Assembly: GCA_003478935.1 (NCBI GenBank)
Contig: QUFP01000006.1
Coordinates: forward strand, 1-64,000
Length of the DNA stretch: 64,000 nt
DNA from: Firmicutes bacterium AF25-13AC
GTDB lineage: Bacteria; Bacillota; Clostridia; Lachnospirales; Lachnospiraceae
Direction: 5' to 3'
Shown here: positions 36,630 to 45,159 of the stretch, piece after piece
Numbering within the stretch: the stretch's first letter is position 1
How the letters are laid out: every line of letters begins with the position of its first letter
The notes under the pieces: generated by a model
The model's input: only the letters and a program-made list of their open reading frames with translations
What the model was told of the DNA's origin: nothing
The model's database searches: none
Translations under genes and position numbers: made by a program

Positions 36630-37718
36630 TTATTCTATTTCTTCTGATGTAGCCTCTTCTGGTTCTTCTAGTATTTCTGCCTCTTTTTGTTCTTCAAAAG
36701 ATTCTTCTTGTTCCCACTCTTTAGTGTTTTCTTCCTCGTCCACCACTTCTGGCTCTAATATCTCTGTCTCTGACTTAGCATGCATGAAATATTCCTGAAT
36801 ATCAATCTGCTTTTCTGTCAGCAAATACAGCTTATAGTAATAACGGTTGTTATACAAGAAGTTGATTTCGCCGCCAATAAGCACAATATTCATACAGACA
36901 TACATCCATACTAAAAACACGATAATTAACGCAAGGCTTCCATACATAAAAGCGAGATTTTTACTATTGCGTATATATGTGGCGTAGATCGCTGAAAAGC
37001 TATACCATCCAATAGTTGCTGCGATTGCACCAGGCATCTGCTTTCTATAAGGCAGACGCTTTTGTGGGAAAATGTTGTAAACGGCAAGAAAGAAAAGAAT
37101 CATGCCGCCAATCGCAATGCCATTTTGCAAAATGGTAATCAAAACAGTCCAGTTTTCAAGTTCAGGCCATACCGAAACTAAAAACACACGGAATTTGCTT
37201 CCATATACAAGAAATGCCATGACAAGAAGCATTATCACTAGAAATATGCCCGTATATACAAGACACAATGCCCTGTGTACAAACCAATTTCGCTGTTCCT
37301 CTCTTTTATAGACACGGTTTAGTCCCTTAACTAAAAATGAGATTCCAGTTGATGATGACCACAATGCCATGATAATTGTGATCGACAACGCTGATACGCT
37401 AAGCGATTTCTCATACAAATCAGCCACAATGCCTGTTACAAGCTCAAGCATTTCTTTTGGAAGAACAGAGGATACTATCTTTAGAAGCACCTCTGGCGAC
37501 AGCATCATGCGTGACATAAGCCAAAGCAAAATCATCAGCATTGGAAACAATGACATAACCATAAATAACGTAATAGTTGCAGCATTTGTCATGACCTGAT
37601 CGTCATCGTACAGCTTTTTTGCAAATCCGATAGGATTTAAAATAGACTGAATGATACCTGTCTTTTTCTTTACTTTAGGTGTATGTTCTTCTTTTTTCTT
37701 TTTCCGAAGATGAATCAC
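36630..37718 (-). CDS. YihY/BrkB-family membrane protein, 362 aa
   Basis: About six membrane segments (ATITLFMVMSLFPMLMILLW, TIIMALWSSSTGISFLVKGL and others) match the YihY/virulence-factor BrkB family. The C-terminal tail is long and very acidic (EVVDEEENTKEWEQEESFEE). The start is GTG 37718, overlapping the stop of the upstream gene (GTGA), so translation is coupled. The family was once called RNase BN, wrongly; its transport or envelope function is unknown. Confidence 0.82.
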   Translation of the reverse strand: MIHLRKKKKEEHTPKVKKKTGIIQSILNPIGFAKKLYDDDQVMTNAATITLFMVMSLFPMLMILLWLMSRMMLSPEVLLKIVSSVLPKEMLELVTGIVADLYEKSLSVSALSITIIMALWSSSTGISFLVKGLNRVYKREEQRNWFVHRALCLVYTGIFLVIMLLVMAFLVYGSKFRVFLVSVWPELENWTVLITILQNGIAIGGMILFFLAVYNIFPQKRLPYRKQMPGAIAATIGWYSFSAIYATYIRNSKNLAFMYGSLALIIVFLVWMYVCMNIVLIGGEINFLYNNRYYYKLYLLTEKQIDIQEYFMHAKSETEILEPEVVDEEENTKEWEQEESFEEQKEAEILEEPEEATSEEIE

Positions 37719-38389
37719 TCCTCCACCTGCTTTATCACTACTTCACCGGCATGCTTATAGATACTTCCGGCGGGAACGATTCCTCTGACTGAGGAAAGTG
37801 GATAGATATTGCTGTTTGGTCCGATAACAGTTCCCGGATTAAGAACGCTTCCACAGCCAACCTCTACATTGTCTCCAAGCATTGCACCGAATTTCTTTAA
37901 TCCAGTCTCGATTGCTTCATTTTCTGATTTTACAACAACAAGCTTTTTATCAGACTTTACATTTGATGTAATGGAGCCTGCACCCATATGAGACTTATAG
38001 CCCAAAATGGAATCTCCTACATAATTGTAATGAGGAACCTGTACGTTATTGAACAAAATTACATTCTTTAATTCTGTTGAATTGCCAACTACACAATGCT
38101 TTCCAACGAGTGCATTTCCACGGATAAAAGCACAATGACGAACTTCTGTATCCTCGTCAATAATACATGGTCCTGTGATAGATGCCGTTTTTGCAACTAC
38201 AGCTGACTTTGCCACCCATACATTCTTCTCAATCTCATCAAACTTATCCTTCGGAAGTGTCGGGCCAAGTGTTAAGATAAAATCCTTAATCTTCGGAAGG
38301 ATTTCCCACGGATAACAGTCATCCTTAAAAAGCTCCTTTGCGATTGTCTCTTCTGTGTTATAAAGTGCAGATACTTTAATTGAATCCAT
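37715..38389 (-). CDS. GlmU-like left-handed beta-helix protein, 224 aa
   Basis: The N-terminal 60 residues (ALYNTEETIAKELFKDDCYP) are not a nucleotidyltransferase. Residues 65-215 are hexapeptide repeats of a left-handed beta-helix (AVVAKTASITGPCIIDEDTE; GNALVGKHCVVGNSTELKNV; HMGAGSITSNVKSDKKLVVV). The GSITSN stretch recalls the GlmU acetyltransferase region. Homologues are often labelled UDP-N-acetylglucosamine pyrophosphorylase, but the catalytic N-terminal domain is absent, so that name is not supported. It may be a sugar-nucleotide acetyltransferase. The start at 38389 has AAGG upstream. Confidence 0.7.
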   Translation of the reverse strand: MDSIKVSALYNTEETIAKELFKDDCYPWEILPKIKDFILTLGPTLPKDKFDEIEKNVWVAKSAVVAKTASITGPCIIDEDTEVRHCAFIRGNALVGKHCVVGNSTELKNVILFNNVQVPHYNYVGDSILGYKSHMGAGSITSNVKSDKKLVVVKSENEAIETGLKKFGAMLGDNVEVGCGSVLNPGTVIGPNSNIYPLSSVRGIVPAGSIYKHAGEVVIKQVEE

Positions 38390-38482
38390 CTTTTTACCAT
38401 ACCTTTCCGTAGTCTGCGATTTTTGCAGGCTGCCTGTCATCATTAGTTTACTTTATATTTTGCTTTTGTGCAACCATGTTTT

Positions 38483-40519
38483 TTAAGACTTGCGCAAAGT
38501 CTCATAAAAAGCCTCAAAGCCTGCAAAGTTTCCGCGGATTGCTCCCGGATTTGTTACCTGCTTAACTCCCTGTGTTCTTCTAGCAACAAAATTTTGCAGC
38601 TTATCCATATATTCCTGTGATGTGATCGTACCCTCTGAAACATAAGTCAGTCCCTTTTCCCAGCTAGCTGTCAGCTCAGGATTTAAAAGCTGCCTGATAG
38701 ACACAGCTACTACTTCATATATGGCTTCTCCAAGCTTTTGCGGCTTTATGATCTGTGTCTTTGCATTTAGAGACAAATATCCATTTGATACAAGCTTTTT
38801 TAAAATCTCTGCACGCGTAGCACTTGTTCCAATGCCGCTTCCCTTAATCTGCGCGCGAAGCTCATCATCTTCAATAAGCTGACCTGCATTTTCCATGGCC
38901 AGAATCAGTGAACCTGAGTTATAGCGCTTAGGCGGTGATGTCTCACCCTCCTTTACAGCATATGAGGTTTCTTCAAAGAGCATACCCTTTTTCAAGCCTG
39001 ACAAAATGCGGCTTAAAAATGATGTTTCATCAACAGCAAATTCTTCCTCGCCTTCTTTTTGTGCTGTACTTTCCTGTGGCATGCCTGTTACCTTTAAATA
39101 GCCCGGATCCTCCAGCATACGATATGATGTGAAAAAGTGCTCCGTCTTTACCTGAAATTCAAGTGCATATTTTTTATAGACAGCCGGCCCATAAAAAATG
39201 CTGAGAAAGCGGCGGCAGATTACCTCATATACGCCCTTTGCCACGCCTGACAGACGCTCATATGCACCAAGACCTTGTCCCGTTGGGATAATGGCATAGT
39301 GATCTGTGATCTGCTTATCGTTTGTGTAGCGTGTCTTTGCGATTGTTTTCCATGCATCCTGTGACAAGATTTCCTGTGCAAAACTGCCCACAGGTGCAAA
39401 ATTACTTAAGCCACGAATATTTTTTGAAATTTCTTTTGCCACTGCAGTAGAAAGCACACGCGCATCTGTTCTTGGATATGTGACCATCTTCTTCTCATAT
39501 AATTCCTGAACGATTTTAAGTGTCTCATCAGGACTTATCTTAAATCGTCTTGAACATGTATTTTGAAGCTCGGCAAGATTAAATAAAAGCGGTGGCTGCT
39601 TCTGCTCTTTTTTCTTCTCAATTTTAATTAAAGTACAGTCAGGCTTTTTTTCTTCTGGATTAAGAGGTGCCTCCAGATAACTTATAAGCTCCTGTGCCGT
39701 CTCTCTCTTTAAAAAGCCATTTTCCTTATAAAGCTTTGGCGACTGAAAATACTTTGAGCCTTCCACACTTCGCCACTCAGCCTCTATAGTTCCCTTATTT
39801 TCCTCCTGCGCCACAGGAAGCGATATAATCACACGGTAAAATGGTGTCTTTACGAAGCTTCGTATTTCACGTTCTCTTCGTACAACCATGCCTAGTACAC
39901 ATGTCATTACACGTCCTACTGAGATGACAGACCACTTTGTATTCATAAAGGAAGCAACAGCAGGACCAAATTTCAGCGTCAGTGCTCTGGAAAAATTGAT
40001 GCCCATAAGATAATCTTCCTTCGCTCTTAAATAAGCAGAATCGCTCAGATGATCATAAAAGCTCCAATCCTTTGCCTCACATATTCCTCTTAAAATTTCT
40101 TCTTCTGTCTGAGAATCAATCCACACTCTCAGCCTCTTTTTGTTCTTGACGCCGGCCATCTGGTCTACCAGACGATAAATATATTCACCTTCACGTCCAG
40201 AGTCGGTACAAATATAAATAGTATCTACATCTGCACGGTTTAATAATCCCTTTACAATGGTAAATTGTTTTTTGACAGAGCCAATCACCTCATATTTCCA
40301 TTCCTCTGGGAAAAATGGAATTGTATTAAGGCTCCACTTTTTGAGTGCAGGATCATAGACCTCTGGATAAGACATCGTGATCAAATGACCAACACACCAA
40401 GTCACCACATACTGGTCAGACTCTAAATAGCCGTCCCTTCGTCCGCCATTTACCTTAAGCGCCTTTGCAAATTCTGCTGCAACGCTCGGCTTCTCAGCGA
40501 TAAACAATTGTTTCCCCAT
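38483..40519 (-). CDS. topB: DNA topoisomerase III, 678 aa
   Basis: The TOPRIM domain is at the N-terminus (LFIAEKPSVAAEFAKAL, with DSGREGEYIYR carrying the acidic metal site). The type IA active-site tyrosine is in MVTYPRTDARVLST. SGSLILAMENAGQL and IKGSGIGTSATRAEILKKL are typical of TopB. The C-terminus has no zinc fingers. It relaxes negative supercoils and decatenates DNA. AAAGG lies seven bases before the ATG. Confidence 0.94.
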   Translation of the reverse strand: MGKQLFIAEKPSVAAEFAKALKVNGGRRDGYLESDQYVVTWCVGHLITMSYPEVYDPALKKWSLNTIPFFPEEWKYEVIGSVKKQFTIVKGLLNRADVDTIYICTDSGREGEYIYRLVDQMAGVKNKKRLRVWIDSQTEEEILRGICEAKDWSFYDHLSDSAYLRAKEDYLMGINFSRALTLKFGPAVASFMNTKWSVISVGRVMTCVLGMVVRREREIRSFVKTPFYRVIISLPVAQEENKGTIEAEWRSVEGSKYFQSPKLYKENGFLKRETAQELISYLEAPLNPEEKKPDCTLIKIEKKKEQKQPPLLFNLAELQNTCSRRFKISPDETLKIVQELYEKKMVTYPRTDARVLSTAVAKEISKNIRGLSNFAPVGSFAQEILSQDAWKTIAKTRYTNDKQITDHYAIIPTGQGLGAYERLSGVAKGVYEVICRRFLSIFYGPAVYKKYALEFQVKTEHFFTSYRMLEDPGYLKVTGMPQESTAQKEGEEEFAVDETSFLSRILSGLKKGMLFEETSYAVKEGETSPPKRYNSGSLILAMENAGQLIEDDELRAQIKGSGIGTSATRAEILKKLVSNGYLSLNAKTQIIKPQKLGEAIYEVVAVSIRQLLNPELTASWEKGLTYVSEGTITSQEYMDKLQNFVARRTQGVKQVTNPGAIRGNFAGFEAFYETLRKS

Positions 40520-40562
40520 GAAAAAACCTTTCTACATTTACTTTTTTCCTTAAAACGAAAAC

Positions 40563-40592
40563 AAGAGGCAGTAGTTTTTGCTGCTGCCTCCT
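40563..40592 (-). terminator. Terminator after galM
   Basis: On the minus strand GAGGCAG pairs with CTGCCTC around a loop of about 12 bases, then TTGTTTT. It lies about 10 bp after the galM stop. Confidence 0.75.
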
Positions 40593-40600
40593 CCTTGCCG

Positions 40601-41641
40601 TTATACCGTATGGAAACGATATTCTGTAACAGTTGTAAACTTTGTATTTGCTTTTAATACACAGCTCTTGAAATTCTCATGATGAATGGAATCCGGGAAA
40701 AACTGTGTCTCAAAGCATGCACCGCAGAATGGCTTATATGAGCTTTTATTTTTTCCGCATTCAATTGTTGTTCCGTTTGCAGTATATACCTGCATACCTG
40801 GCATATCGGTGTAAACATCCATCACGATACCGCTCTTTGCACCTGTCATAGATGCAACCTTTGCAAACTTGCCATCTGTCTTTAAGACATAGTTATGGTC
40901 ATAGCCGCCGCCATTTTTTATCTGCTCATCATCTGCATGAATATCCTGTCCGATGGTTTTTTCTGTTCTAAAATCAAATGGTGTTCCTGTAACATCTCTA
41001 TACTCGCCTGTCGGGATCAGAGTTGAATCAGATGGTGTAAACTGATCAGCATCAATCCATACCTTCTGTGACAAAACATCACCACTATCATGACCATCCA
41101 TGTTAAAGTAGCTGTGATTTGTCAGGTTTGCAAGTGTGTCCTTATCGCTCTCCATATCATACTGAAGGGAAAGGCCATTCTCATCACTTAGCGTATAGGT
41201 AACTGTAACTGTAAAGTTACCCGGATAATTCTGATCACCATCTGGACTATGAAGTGTAAAGGCAACTGAGTTTTCTCCAATCTTTGCATCCCACAGACGC
41301 TTATAGTAGCTTCCTGGGTTGCTGTGAAGATTGTTAGGACCATTATTAGCCTCAAGCTTATAAGTAACTCCATTTAAAGTGTACGTTGCATTTGCAATAC
41401 GGTTTGCATGACGGCCTACGACAGCGCCAAGACTTCCGTTATTCTCCAGATAAAGCTTTGGATCACCAAATCCTAATACAACATCTACCAGATTTCCATT
41501 TTTATCTGGTACAAGAAGACTCTCAATAACAGCACCGATATCAAGCAAAACTGCCTTCATTCCAGATTTGTTTGTGAGTGTGTAGGAAGAAATCTCCTTC
41601 TGATCGGCTGTATAGCCATAAAACTTTTTTTCAACAGACAT
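40601..41641 (-). CDS. galM: Aldose 1-epimerase (galactose mutarotase), 346 aa
   Basis: GalM motifs are present: VVLGFGDPKLYLENNGSLGA, VGRHANRIANATYTLNGVTY, LTNHSYFNMDGH with a catalytic His, GGYDHNYVLK with the second His region, and the C-terminal catalytic Glu region ECGKNKSSYKPFCGACFETQ. The length is normal. It interconverts the alpha and beta anomers of galactose or glucose in the cytosol. GAAAGGGG precedes the ATG. Confidence 0.93.
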   Translation of the reverse strand: MSVEKKFYGYTADQKEISSYTLTNKSGMKAVLLDIGAVIESLLVPDKNGNLVDVVLGFGDPKLYLENNGSLGAVVGRHANRIANATYTLNGVTYKLEANNGPNNLHSNPGSYYKRLWDAKIGENSVAFTLHSPDGDQNYPGNFTVTVTYTLSDENGLSLQYDMESDKDTLANLTNHSYFNMDGHDSGDVLSQKVWIDADQFTPSDSTLIPTGEYRDVTGTPFDFRTEKTIGQDIHADDEQIKNGGGYDHNYVLKTDGKFAKVASMTGAKSGIVMDVYTDMPGMQVYTANGTTIECGKNKSSYKPFCGACFETQFFPDSIHHENFKSCVLKANTKFTTVTEYRFHTV

Positions 41642-41677
41642 TTTTATCCCCTTTCTGTCACCATTTATATTTTACGC

Positions 41678-42769
41678 TTATGCGTTCTTTGGTGTGATAT
41701 AGCCCTTTGCAGTTAAAAGCTCTGCACTCAAAACTGCACCGCCTGCTGCACCACGCAGTGTATTGTGTGAAAGACCAACAAACTTATAGTCAAATGCAGT
41801 ATCTTCTCTCAGACGTCCTAAAGAGATACCCATTCCATGCTCATAATCACGGTCTAAGTGTACCTGCGGACGGTTGTCCTCCTCCATGTAGCGGATGAAC
41901 TGCTTTGGTGCGCTTGGAAGATTTAACTTCTGCGGCTCGCCGCTGAAATTGTTCCAACGATCAATGATCTCTTCCTTTGTTGGCTTCTTCTTAAAGTTTA
42001 CAAATACTGCTGCTGTATGACCATCCTCAACTGGTACACGGATGCACTGTGTTGTGATCAGCGGTCCCTCTGCCTTCTTGATCACGCCATCCTCAATCTT
42101 GCCCCAGATACGAAGCGGCTCCTGCTCACTCTTCTCTTCCTCACCTGCAATGTAAGGAATTACGTTGTCGATCATCTCAGGCCAATCCTTGAAGGTCTTT
42201 CCTGCTCCGGAAATTGCCTGATATGTAGTTGCAACAACAAGTGTTGGCTCAAACTCGCGCAGTGCGTGAAGTGCCGGTGTATAGCTCTGGATTGAGCAGT
42301 TTGGCTTTACTGCGATAAATCCTCTCTTGGTGCCAAGACGCTTTCTCTGATAAGGAATGATTTCTGCATGCTCTGGATTTAACTCTGGAACCATCATCGG
42401 AACATCTGGTGTCCAGCGATGTGCGCTGTTATTAGATACAACCGGAACCTCTGCCTTTGCATAAGCTTCCTCAATTGCACGGATCTCATCCTTTGACATG
42501 TCAACTGCACTAAATACAAAATCTACCTGTGCAGCAACTTCTTCTACCTGATTAACATTTAACACAACAAGCTTCTTTGCTGCCTCAGGCATCGGTGTCT
42601 TCATCTTCCAGCGTCCGCCTACTGCCTCCTCATAGGTTTTTCCTGCAGATCTTGGACTTGCTGCTACTGCAACAAGCTCAAACCACGGATGGTTCTCCAA
42701 AAGTGTTACAAAACGCTGTCCTACCATTCCTGTCGCACCAAGTACGCCTACCTTTAATTTCTGCTCCAT
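41678..42769 (-). CDS. asd: Aspartate-semialdehyde dehydrogenase, 363 aa
   Basis: The N-terminal motif VGVLGATGMVGQRFVTLLEN binds NADP. The catalytic Cys is in VKPNCSIQSYTPALHA, and the substrate His in IRVPVEDGHTAAVFV. The length and sequence match the archaeal/fungal-type ASADH, common in Clostridia. It reduces aspartyl phosphate to the semialdehyde, the branch point to lysine/diaminopimelate, threonine and methionine. GAGAGG precedes the ATG. Confidence 0.95.
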   Translation of the reverse strand: MEQKLKVGVLGATGMVGQRFVTLLENHPWFELVAVAASPRSAGKTYEEAVGGRWKMKTPMPEAAKKLVVLNVNQVEEVAAQVDFVFSAVDMSKDEIRAIEEAYAKAEVPVVSNNSAHRWTPDVPMMVPELNPEHAEIIPYQRKRLGTKRGFIAVKPNCSIQSYTPALHALREFEPTLVVATTYQAISGAGKTFKDWPEMIDNVIPYIAGEEEKSEQEPLRIWGKIEDGVIKKAEGPLITTQCIRVPVEDGHTAAVFVNFKKKPTKEEIIDRWNNFSGEPQKLNLPSAPKQFIRYMEEDNRPQVHLDRDYEHGMGISLGRLREDTAFDYKFVGLSHNTLRGAAGGAVLSAELLTAKGYITPKNA

Positions 42770-42840
42770 CTGTGCACCTCTCTCTGTTTTTGTTTTTCAT
42801 AACTCTTTATATGTAAGGCTATTTGCCTACATATCGTATA

Positions 42841-43389
42841 TTACTGCTGTGTATCTGTCGGCCCAGATTCAGTTTGCTCATCATCTTTTTCTGATGACTC
42901 CTCACTGTCAACACGAGCACCGCAATTAGTACAAAATACATCCTCCTCATCAACCACAGCACCACACTCAGGACAAACCTTCTGTGTCGGCTGCGGTTCT
43001 GGCTCTGGCTGTGGTCTTTCTATTTTTGTTCCGCAGTTAGGACAAAACAGCACATCTTTTGAAATGGTTGCGCCGCAGCTTGGACAGGTATTCTCATTTT
43101 TGATATCCCTAATCTGCTGCTCACACTTAGCAATCTTTTCCATAGCATCAGCAATGATCTGAAACTGATTTGCCATGTCATTCTCCACATCATCCTTGTG
43201 AAGCTCATAGTATCTTTCTCCGATTGCCATGTATGTATTTTTCATCTGATTTTTTGCTTCATTTACCTGAGCATTCAAACGAGAAATGGCCTGCTGCTCT
43301 TCGAGCTTGCCCTTGATATCTTTCGTCATCTCCTGGGCTTTGTTTCCAAAATCCTTTGTTACCTTTGAAAATTGATCAAAAATAGACAT
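42841..43389 (-). CDS. Zinc-ribbon protein with coiled-coil N-terminus, 182 aa
   Basis: The N-terminal 90 residues are charged and helical (FGNKAQEMTKDIKGKLEEQQ), probably a coiled coil. Two zinc ribbons follow (CPSCGATISKDVLFCPNCG and CPECGAVVDEEDVFCTNCG), with an acidic tail. There is no membrane segment. Such double zinc-ribbon proteins are common in Lachnospiraceae and have no established role. The start at 43389 (MSIFDQFSK) has GGAGG upstream and is preferred to the TTG at 43407. Confidence 0.75.
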   Translation of the reverse strand: MSIFDQFSKVTKDFGNKAQEMTKDIKGKLEEQQAISRLNAQVNEAKNQMKNTYMAIGERYYELHKDDVENDMANQFQIIADAMEKIAKCEQQIRDIKNENTCPSCGATISKDVLFCPNCGTKIERPQPEPEPQPTQKVCPECGAVVDEEDVFCTNCGARVDSEESSEKDDEQTESGPTDTQQ

Positions 43390-43500
43390 CGTATCCTCCT
43401 TCAACACTTTAATTTAGTATCATAAAGTATAGCACTTGCTTTTTCTTTCGTCAATGACTCATTTTTCAAAATGGTATCATATCCTATATTGGGGGTCGTG

Positions 43501-43540
43501 TTCACGGATTTTCTTATACAAAATGCACTTTTTCCGTGAA
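43501..43540. promoter_or_regulatory. Inverted repeat TTCACGGA/TCCGTGAA before the ABC importer
   Basis: The perfect 8-bp arms (43501-43508 and 43533-43540) flank a 24-bp AT-rich centre and lie 37 bp upstream of the ATP-binding gene. It could be an operator or an RNA hairpin. I see no known riboswitch signature. Confidence 0.4.
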
Positions 43541-43577
43541 GATATATGCCCTTAAGCTTCATTAAAAGGAGGCAACT

Positions 43578-44354
43578 ATGGAACCAATGCTTGATGTTAG
43601 CAATCTTTCCTTTGATTATCTTTCTGCATCATCTTGCTTACCTGTAATCGACAATATCTCGTTTCAGGCTTTTGAAGGCGATTTCATATCGATTGTCGGA
43701 CCGTCCGGCTGCGGAAAATCAACGCTTCTTGATATTATCGCCGGTCTGATGCCGTCATCTGCCGGACAGGTTTTCTTTTTAGGCGAGCCTGTCATAAAAC
43801 CGAGAAAGGAAATTGGATATATGCTGCAGAGAGATCAGCTTTTTGAGTGGAGAAGCATTCTTCGCAACACACTTCTTGGTCCTGAAATACAGCATTCCTC
43901 CCATAAAGATAAAAGAAAAGCACGAAAAACTGCTTCTGAAATGCTTACTCGCTATGATCTTGGCGGCTTTTTGGGTGCAAAGCCTTCTGAATTATCCGGC
44001 GGCATGCGCCAGAGAGCTGCGCTTATTCGCACACTGATCATGGAGCCCACGCTTTTGCTTCTTGATGAGCCATTTTCAGCACTTGATTACCAGACAAGGC
44101 TAACTGTCTGCAATGACATTTGTGAGATTATCCGCAAGAACAAGAAAACTGCCATTTTGGTCACACATGATCTGGCAGAGGCTGTCAGTACAGGAAACAG
44201 AGTGCTTGTTTTAGGGAAACGGCCTTCAACAATAAAAATGGAACTCGTATTTGATCCTGATTTTACTGCACTCTCACCACTCGCCCGCAGGAACCATCCA
44301 TTATTCAATCCATATTTTCAAAAGCTTTGGGAGGCATTTGCCCATGAAAAATGA
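43578..44354 (+). CDS. ABC importer ATP-binding protein (SsuB/TauB type), 258 aa
   Basis: Walker A is in VGPSGCGKSTLLDII, the ABC signature in LSGGMRQRAALIRTL and Walker B in LLLLDEPFSALD, followed by the His switch VTHDLAEAV. The sequence fits the nitrate/sulfonate/taurine-type importers. AAAAGGAGG precedes the ATG. The permease gene overlaps its 3' end. No substrate-binding protein gene lies in this window near the pair, so the substrate is unknown. Confidence 0.88.
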   Translation: MEPMLDVSNLSFDYLSASSCLPVIDNISFQAFEGDFISIVGPSGCGKSTLLDIIAGLMPSSAGQVFFLGEPVIKPRKEIGYMLQRDQLFEWRSILRNTLLGPEIQHSSHKDKRKARKTASEMLTRYDLGGFLGAKPSELSGGMRQRAALIRTLIMEPTLLLLDEPFSALDYQTRLTVCNDICEIIRKNKKTAILVTHDLAEAVSTGNRVLVLGKRPSTIKMELVFDPDFTALSPLARRNHPLFNPYFQKLWEAFAHEK

Positions 44355-45159
44355 AGAATTGATGCGTCTGCTTGCCAGACGTCAAAAAAGAAACCGCAAG
44401 CTTTTAACTGCCGGACGGTTTCTGATTGGGATTTTGTTTTTTGCCATCTGGGAACTTTGCGCCCGATTTGGCATTATAAATGATTTTATTTTCAGCAGTC
44501 CGTCACGCGTCATACGCACAATACAAAGCTTTGCAGCTAATAATACACTGTGGCTTCATGTTTCTGTTACACTAAAAGAAACAGCACTCAGCTTTTTTAT
44601 GACTATGATCATAAGCCTTTTTGTTGCTCTTTTATTCTGGCGTTTTCGCTGGATCTACAAGCTGTTTGAACCGTATCTGATTCTGTTAAACAGCCTGCCA
44701 AAATCAGCACTTGCACCACTTTTAATTGTGTGGCTTGGCAATAAACCGCGCACCATTATTGTTGTCGCAGTTTCTCTCGCCGTATTTGGCGCAATATTAA
44801 CACTTTACCACGCATTTGAATCTGTTGACCCAGAAAAGATAAAGCTAATACAAACGCTAAACGGCACAAAAATGCACATCATCACAAAGGTTTTGCTTCC
44901 CAGCACCGTGCTAGTCTTTATCAACAACATGAAGGTCAACATTGGCCTTTGTCTTGTCGGTGTGATAATAGGTGAGTTTTTAGCAGCCCGCGCAGGTCTT
45001 GGCTACCTAATAATTTATGGCAGCCAGACCTTTAAAATGGACTATGTAGTTACATCTATAGTAATTTTATGTACGGCAGCTATTGTGCTGTATGCACTTC
45101 TTACATGGGCCGAATCTGCTTACAATCGCTATTATTTAAAGAATGCCTCAGCAAACTGA
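44344..45159 (+). CDS. ABC importer permease (SsuC/TauC type), 271 aa
   Basis: Six membrane segments are visible, starting with RFLIGILFFAIWELCARFGI. The cytoplasmic EAA-like loop GEFLAARAGLGYLIIYGSQT contacts the ATPase. The start at 44344 overlaps the ATPase stop by 11 bases, with GGGAGG nine bases upstream, so the two are coupled. The last 28 bases overlap the end of the convergent aminopeptidase gene, with no room for a terminator between them. Confidence 0.85.
   Translation: MKNEELMRLLARRQKRNRKLLTAGRFLIGILFFAIWELCARFGIINDFIFSSPSRVIRTIQSFAANNTLWLHVSVTLKETALSFFMTMIISLFVALLFWRFRWIYKLFEPYLILLNSLPKSALAPLLIVWLGNKPRTIIVVAVSLAVFGAILTLYHAFESVDPEKIKLIQTLNGTKMHIITKVLLPSTVLVFINNMKVNIGLCLVGVIIGEFLAARAGLGYLIIYGSQTFKMDYVVTSIVILCTAAIVLYALLTWAESAYNRYYLKNASAN

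Noticed and set aside
43501..43577. A TPP or other riboswitch before the ABC importer
   Set aside because: The stretch is too short and lacks any conserved riboswitch core. Only a simple inverted repeat is present.
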